DNA of 9,685 nt. It comes from Pseudomonadota bacterium (GTDB taxonomy: Bacteria > Bdellovibrionota > Bacteriovoracia > Bacteriovoracales > Bacteriovoracaceae). The stretch lies in NCBI GenBank assembly GCA_021299675.1, contig JAJTIF010000225.1:1-9685 (forward strand), given 5' to 3'. How positions within the stretch are numbered: position 1 is the first letter of the stretch; every line of letters begins with the position of its first letter. Of the stretch, positions 5,162 through 9,685 are shown in pieces. Both the position numbers and the translations under genes were made by a program. A model generated the notes under the pieces. It had not been told where the DNA came from, did not search any database, and saw only the letters and a program-made list of their open reading frames with translations.

Positions 5162-7843
5162 TTAGAGAGTCACTGATGACTCAAGAGTACGTTTGCGTGT
5201 TTCAAGGATATAAGCCTCAACAACGTCATCTTTTCTCACGTCGTTGAAGTTCTCAAGGCCTAGACCACACTCGTAGCCATTCTTCACTTCTTTCACTTCA
5301 TCTTTGAAGCGCTTCAGTGTTGAGAGCTTACCGTCATAAACAATCTTGCCGTCACGGAGAAGACGGATGCTACAGCCACGTTCAATTTTACCATCGATCA
5401 CACCGGCACCAGCCACCATTCCCACTTTCGGGATATTAAAGGTGTCACGGACCTGAGCTCTACCGATATAGACTTCGAACTTCTCGGGGGTCAGCATGCC
5501 TTCAAGGGCCAAAGTCAGATCATTGATCAGTTCGTAGATGATAGAGTAGGTCTTGATATCAACACCTTTCTCTTCAGCAATACGACGAGCAGAGGTCACA
5601 GGACGCATATTAAAACCAATGATGTAGCCCTTCATGGAACTCGCCAGGAGCACGTCATTGTCGGTAATAGCTCCTACACCGCCACTGATAACTTCGGTCG
5701 CCACTTCGGCGTTTCCAATTTTTTCAACTGCATTCTTAATGGCTTCGAAGCTTCCTTGAACGTCAGCACGGACGATGAGCTTAAGAATCTTTTTCTCACC
5801 CTCAGGTCCTGACTTAGATTCTGCAAAGAAGTCCTCAAGTGAAGCTGTCTTAACTTCCTGAGTTTGAGCGAGGAGTTTTCTCTCGTTGATACGGTTATCA
5901 GCGATCTTCTTCGCTTCGCGCTCGTTCTTCACGACGTTTACAATGTCACCTGGTTGAGGCACGCTTTCAAGTCCGAGGATCTGGATCGGAGTGGAAGGGC
6001 CCGCTGAGTCCAAGTTCTTACCTTGGAAGTCAGTGAGAGTTCTCGCTCTTCCGGCCGTTTCACCCACCACCAGTGAGTCACCCTTATTCAGGGTACCTTT
6101 CTGGATGAGAATAGTTGCAACGGGTCCACGGCCAACTTCGACCTTGGATTCAATGACAACACCTTCAGCAGCACCTTTGTTTTCAGAACGCAGTTCCATC
6201 ACTTCAGCTTGGAGCTGGATGTTCTCAAGAAGATCATCAATCCCAAGTCCAGTGTGTGCAGAAACAGGCACATAAATCGTTTCGCCGCCCCACTCTTCTG
6301 GAGTGAGTCCATATTCCATGAGACCTTGCTTCACCTTGTCTGGGTTCGCACCTGGCTTATCCATTTTGTTGATAGCGATGATCATCGGCTTTTGAGCATT
6401 TTGACAGAACTTAATCGACTCAACTGTCTGAGGCATGACACCGTCATCAGCGGCCACAACGAGGACGACAATATCTGTCACGTCTGCTCCACGCTGGCGC
6501 ATATTAGCGAAAGCCGCGTGGCCAGGAGTGTCCAGGAATGTGAGAGTCGCATCTTTAACTTTAACTTGGTAAGCACCAATGTGCTGAGTGATACCGCCAG
6601 CTTCACCATCGGCTACTTTCGCTTTCCGGATATGATCCAAGAGAGATGTTTTACCGTGGTCGACGTGACCCATGATCGTGATTACAGGACTTCTCACTGG
6701 AAGCTTACTGACATCATCCACCAAAACCTTACCAATGACCTTGTCTTCATTGAAGGCAACGTTTTCGACACGGTAGCTGTAGAGAGCAGCGATCTCTTCA
6801 GCGAGCTGAAAACCGATGTAGTCATCAGGGTTCACGAGGAGATTAATGCTCAGAACTTTATTGGCGAGGGATTCGAAGCGAACAGATAGTTTTTGAGCCA
6901 GCTCTTCAGCCGTACAACCATCATGGACATTGATAAAGCGCTTAGAATCTTTGACTTCTGTGATACGAGTCTGTTGTGTTGATCCAGAGTACACTTTTTT
7001 CTTTTTGGCAGGAGTGTAGATGGTTCTACCCACAAGAGCTGAAGCGAACTTCAGCTCTTCATCTGCTCGAATGAGAGTAACATCTTTAGCTTTCGCTGAG
7101 GTTTTCTTCGCGACGAGAGAAGCGAGATCGCCCATTCTCTTCTTTGATTTATCATCATCATCATCCGACTCAAGTTCCGTGTTCGCCGGAGCCAGATTAC
7201 TTCTAACGGCAGGGGCTGCAGAGTCTTTTTTCTCAGGAGTGAAGACAGGTGTGAACGAGTGCATTCTCTCTTCAAGATAATCTTTCTTCGCCCCTGGTTT
7301 TACGACTCCAGTCGCAGCCTCTTCTCGACGGATCTCAGCTTCTTTCTGAGCAATCGCAGCAGCTTTCGCAGCGGCGACGCGGGCATCTTGATCCGCTTTC
7401 TTCTCATCTTCTTTTTGCTGCTTGGTCTTGCGGATAACCACTAAACCGCGAGGCTTATCGTCGATGTATTCTTTTTCTTTGACCGGTGGCTCCACTGTTT
7501 CAGGGGCAGCGACTTGAACCTGTGGCTCTGGAGCGGCTTCTTGAACCGGGGTAACGGGAGTTTCTTCGACCGCCTCATCGGATGCTTCAGCGCTAGAATC
7601 TTCTTCAGCCGCTGAGTCGGACTTTGCCGAAACTTTTTTGACAACTTTCCTAACAACAGCTTTTTTCTTAGGTGCAGATGCCTGCTTTGCAGCCCCAAAC
7701 TCAGCTGTCGCCTTCGCAACTTCTTCGTCAGAGAGGGCCACCATGTGGTTTCGTACATTCATCCCGATGGATTTCAGTTTCTCAACCAACTCGATAGCAC
7801 CGATACCTAAGTCACTAGCTAGTTCGTATACCTTTTTCGCCAT
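5162..7843 (-). CDS. infB: Translation initiation factor IF-2
   Basis: GTPase that brings fMet-tRNA to the 30S subunit and promotes 50S joining. Domains in order: an IF2-N helical module (residues 1-45, KVYELASDLGIGAIELVEKL); a long low-complexity Ala/Lys/Glu linker (about 50-295) with an acidic DDDDD run at 227-231; a second IF2-N-like module (about 300-370); then the G domain with G1 GHVDHGKT (392-399), switch region GGITQHIGA (416-424), G3 DTPGH (438-442), G4 NKMD (492-495) and G5 SAH (528-530). Domain II, domain III (around 685-790) and the C-terminal fMet-tRNA-binding domain (about 790-893) follow. At 893 aa it is of the long type, like E. coli IF2-alpha (890 aa). The start is ATG at 7843, with GGAG and AAGAG just upstream. 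Transcribed after nusA with a 52-nt gap. Confidence 0.98.
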   Translation of the reverse strand: MAKKVYELASDLGIGAIELVEKLKSIGMNVRNHMVALSDEEVAKATAEFGAAKQASAPKKKAVVRKVVKKVSAKSDSAAEEDSSAEASDEAVEETPVTPVQEAAPEPQVQVAAPETVEPPVKEKEYIDDKPRGLVVIRKTKQQKEDEKKADQDARVAAAKAAAIAQKEAEIRREEAATGVVKPGAKKDYLEERMHSFTPVFTPEKKDSAAPAVRSNLAPANTELESDDDDDKSKKRMGDLASLVAKKTSAKAKDVTLIRADEELKFASALVGRTIYTPAKKKKVYSGSTQQTRITEVKDSKRFINVHDGCTAEELAQKLSVRFESLANKVLSINLLVNPDDYIGFQLAEEIAALYSYRVENVAFNEDKVIGKVLVDDVSKLPVRSPVITIMGHVDHGKTSLLDHIRKAKVADGEAGGITQHIGAYQVKVKDATLTFLDTPGHAAFANMRQRGADVTDIVVLVVAADDGVMPQTVESIKFCQNAQKPMIIAINKMDKPGANPDKVKQGLMEYGLTPEEWGGETIYVPVSAHTGLGIDDLLENIQLQAEVMELRSENKGAAEGVVIESKVEVGRGPVATILIQKGTLNKGDSLVVGETAGRARTLTDFQGKNLDSAGPSTPIQILGLESVPQPGDIVNVVKNEREAKKIADNRINERKLLAQTQEVKTASLEDFFAESKSGPEGEKKILKLIVRADVQGSFEAIKNAVEKIGNAEVATEVISGGVGAITDNDVLLASSMKGYIIGFNMRPVTSARRIAEEKGVDIKTYSIIYELINDLTLALEGMLTPEKFEVYIGRAQVRDTFNIPKVGMVAGAGVIDGKIERGCSIRLLRDGKIVYDGKLSTLKRFKDEVKEVKNGYECGLGLENFNDVRKDDVVEAYILETRKRTLESSVTL

Positions 7844-7895
7844 TTGCTCTTATCTCCAGTTACCCAACATTCATCTAAAGTCTTCTGTCATCAAA

Positions 7896-9317
7896 TTACT
7901 TAAGTTTAAATGCCGCGAGCTCCTCACGAAGGCGACGTTCGGCGTCGCTGAATTTATTATCTCCGCCGCCAGTCTTTTCAGAACCTGGGGCTTTATCTTT
8001 TCTGACCATTGAGTTCTGCTGAGGTACCGCACTGGCAGAAACGATCTCACCTTCCATCACAATATCAGACTTGATATCTGGGTTGTTGAGGGCTGTAGCG
8101 GCTTGAGCCACGAGTTCTTTGGCATCCACAGAAGTCTTCCCAGTCAGACGAGCAATCAAATCTGGCTCAGAAGCTGAGAGGTCGATAATGTTCATGATGC
8201 CGTTCTGCACGAGCACCTGAGCTGTTGGCTCATTGAGGCCCGCAAGTTGCATAAGGTTCTCAACTGCAAGCTTCACACGCTCTTGGAGTTTTGACTTAGA
8301 AATGATGTTGATCTTCCAGCCAGTCAGCATCGCCGCGAGACGCACGTTCTGGCCTCTACGACCAATCGCCAAACTCAATTGATCGTCTTCTACAATCACA
8401 TCGAGGGTGTGGTCCGGGTTATTGATATTGATAGATTGGATTTCAGCTGGGCGAAGAGATTCACGGGCAAATGACTCCACATCTTCAGAGAAGCGAACGA
8501 TATCGATTTTTTCACCCTGGAGCTCATTAACGACGTTTTGTACGCGAGAGCCTTTCATACCCACACAAGCACCGACTGGATCGATGTCACGGTCAACAGT
8601 ATAAACCGCAACCTTTGCGCGGTAGCCTGGCTCGCGGGCAGCAGCTTTAATCTCAATGGTTCCATCAAGGATTTCTGGAACTTCGTTCTCGAAAACCTTC
8701 ACGAGGAACATAGGAGATGTACGGCTCAAACGGATCTCAGGACCTCTTGAAGTCATAACCACTTCTGAGAGATAGGCCTGGATGCGGTCACCCGGCTTAA
8801 ACGCTTCTCCGAAGATAATTTCTTTCTTAGGAAGGATGGCGTCGGCTTTACCAAGGTCTACGATGACGTTGCCTTTCTCGGAGCGACGAGCAATCCCTGT
8901 CACGAGCTCCCCTTCACGGTGCTTGAACTCAGCAAAAAGAATATCTCTTTCAGCGTCACGGACTTTTTGAAAAATGATCTGCTTAGCCGTCTGGATGTCG
9001 ACACGTGAAAAACCTGGGTTATCAATCTTGATACCTAGCTGGTCACCAAGCTCACACTCTTCGTCGAGTTTCTTAGCTTCAACGTGCTCAATTTCGATGA
9101 TCGAGTCACGGACTTTATCCACAACGTTTTTGTATTGGTAAATTTCAACTTCGCCGTCACCTTCGTTATAGCGAGCTTCGTATTCACCTTGGATGCCAAA
9201 TTTTTTACGAGCTGTGACCAAGAAGGCCTGCTCAATTGCACCTACGATGATGTCTCTTTTGATGCCACGGTCTTTGCCGAGTTGCTCAATGACGCGTCCG
9301 AGTTCTGAGAAGTTCAC
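7896..9317 (-). CDS. nusA: Transcription termination/antitermination factor NusA
   Basis: RNA polymerase-binding factor controlling pausing, termination and antitermination. The N-terminal polymerase-binding domain covers about 1-130, then an S1 RNA-binding domain (about 136-200, GELVTGIARRSEKGNVIVDLG), KH1 (about 235-285, with GMKG at 253-256) and KH2 (about 300-345, with GRRG at 319-322). After the KH domains there is one helix-hairpin-helix-like module (about 350-405, LAGLNEPTAQVLVQNGI). A polar tail follows, ending in a charged helix (FSDAERRLREELAAFKLK). The two acidic repeats of E. coli NusA are therefore not both present; 473 aa is shorter than E. coli (495). The start is GTG at 9317, with an excellent AAGGAG 6 nt upstream. 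It lies 37 nt after rimP and 52 nt before infB, as part of one operon. Confidence 0.97.
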   Translation of the reverse strand: MNFSELGRVIEQLGKDRGIKRDIIVGAIEQAFLVTARKKFGIQGEYEARYNEGDGEVEIYQYKNVVDKVRDSIIEIEHVEAKKLDEECELGDQLGIKIDNPGFSRVDIQTAKQIIFQKVRDAERDILFAEFKHREGELVTGIARRSEKGNVIVDLGKADAILPKKEIIFGEAFKPGDRIQAYLSEVVMTSRGPEIRLSRTSPMFLVKVFENEVPEILDGTIEIKAAAREPGYRAKVAVYTVDRDIDPVGACVGMKGSRVQNVVNELQGEKIDIVRFSEDVESFARESLRPAEIQSININNPDHTLDVIVEDDQLSLAIGRRGQNVRLAAMLTGWKINIISKSKLQERVKLAVENLMQLAGLNEPTAQVLVQNGIMNIIDLSASEPDLIARLTGKTSVDAKELVAQAATALNNPDIKSDIVMEGEIVSASAVPQQNSMVRKDKAPGSEKTGGGDNKFSDAERRLREELAAFKLK

Positions 9318-9354
9318 GCCTATCTCCTTATCTTTTCTAGTCTAGCCTTTGCTC

Positions 9355-9685
9355 TTAGAGCTCACGGCCTTGTTGGTTTTTATTTGCATTACTTAATATT
9401 TGATCAAAGTCAGGGTCCACTTGAGCCTTCTTGATCGCGCTGAGATGGATACTTACTTTGTGATCTTCAATGTCTAAAACGATGAGCTCGGGTTTGACCT
9501 CTAAAAGCTCACCTCTAAATTTCTTTGCCCCAGCAATCTTTTTCGGGAGAGCTGGATTTACTGTCTCATCGAGCGCTCCCATGATCGTCACCGAATGAAT
9601 CTCGCCGACGCCCATCTGAAAATGCGCGAGGCAATTCACGTTACGATAAACTCCAGGAGATCCCACTTCCAGAGTAACTTCTTCG
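9355..9685 (-). CDS. rimP: Ribosome maturation factor RimP (C-terminal part, start outside window)
   Basis: Factor for 30S assembly that binds S12 and helps form the central pseudoknot region. About 110 codons are visible and the frame stays open through the right edge (EEVTLEVGSPGV), so the N-terminal part is missing here. The VTLEVGSPGV segment corresponds to the family hallmark usually written as YTLEVSSPG. It is followed by a C-terminal SH3-like barrel (KFRGELLEVKPELIVLDIED, then HKVSIHLSAIKKAQVDPDF). After SPG the usual LDRPL is VYRNV, a departure from the norm. GTG at 9666 is internal to the conserved motif and is not the true start. Position as the first gene before nusA supports the call. 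The promoter must lie beyond the window. Confidence 0.88.
   Translation of the reverse strand, partial: EEVTLEVGSPGVYRNVNCLAHFQMGVGEIHSVTIMGALDETVNPALPKKIAGAKKFRGELLEVKPELIVLDIEDHKVSIHLSAIKKAQVDPDFDQILSNANKNQQGREL

Noticed and set aside
6209..6889. 226-codon plus-strand open frame opposite infB
   Set aside because: It is antisense to the conserved IF2 G domain; its sequence shows no recognisable motif and its length is explained by the codon bias of infB.
7150..7166. ATC trinucleotide repeat as a phase-variation tract
   Set aside because: It encodes an in-frame Asp run; changes by whole units would not shift the frame, so on/off switching is not expected.
7844..7895. Two six-codon mini-frames (MTEDFR and MLGNWR) between nusA and infB
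   Set aside because: Too short to judge, no Shine-Dalgarno sequence for either, and nothing suggests an attenuator; no stem-loop is evident in the 52-nt gap.
9355..9666. Complete 103-residue RimP-like protein from the GTG at 9666
   Set aside because: The frame continues upstream through the conserved VTLEV part of the family motif, so this GTG is internal and the gene is simply cut by the window edge.

Overview
The window is a gene-dense bacterial chromosomal segment of intermediate G+C. No mobile element, CRISPR array, rRNA or tRNA gene is visible. Every stretch longer than about 120 bases is covered by a convincing gene. No gene identifies the species. A eukaryote/Plasmodium-like PTPS-III pterin enzyme, an MpaA-type murein peptidase and frequent GTG/TTG starts would fit a Bdellovibrio-like or other former deltaproteobacterial genome, but that is a tentative inference.

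Left part (1-2140). On the minus strand, a truncated secreted protein (probably an ABC-type substrate-binding protein) overlaps the 3' end of an RNase HI gene (rnhA) that has a long N-terminal extension. A short divergent promoter region (863-956) separates rnhA from a plus-strand two-gene unit. The first gene is a 6-pyruvoyltetrahydropterin synthase homologue carrying ExxHGH instead of CxxxHGH, the signature of folate-bypass PTPS-III enzymes. The second, joined by an ATGA stop/start overlap, is an M14 metallopeptidase of the MpaA type. A strong bidirectional intrinsic terminator (2139-2172) closes this unit.

Middle part (2177-3924). A minus-strand gene encodes an unusual membrane-anchored protein with an Ala/Pro/Gly linker and a C-terminal single-cluster ferredoxin domain. 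It is divergent from plsC (1-acylglycerol-3-phosphate acyltransferase). The 116-bp gap between them holds two opposed promoters, an operator-like inverted repeat, and a -10 box placed so that plsC mRNA may be leaderless.

Right part (3881-9685). The minus strand carries the classical transcription/translation operon, in transcription order rimP (5' end outside the window), nusA, infB, rbfA, truB. These act in 30S maturation (RimP, RbfA), transcription elongation/termination (NusA), initiation (IF2) and tRNA pseudouridine-55 formation (TruB). ylxR, often found between nusA and infB, is absent, and truB is last in the run: its 3' end overlaps the convergent plsC gene by 44 bp. Many genes start with GTG or TTG, and the ribosome-binding sites decide these starts.

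I see no clearly new multi-gene system. The best leads are the PTPS-III/peptidase pair, the membrane-tethered ferredoxin protein with its operator-like promoter, and the predicted leaderless plsC transcript.
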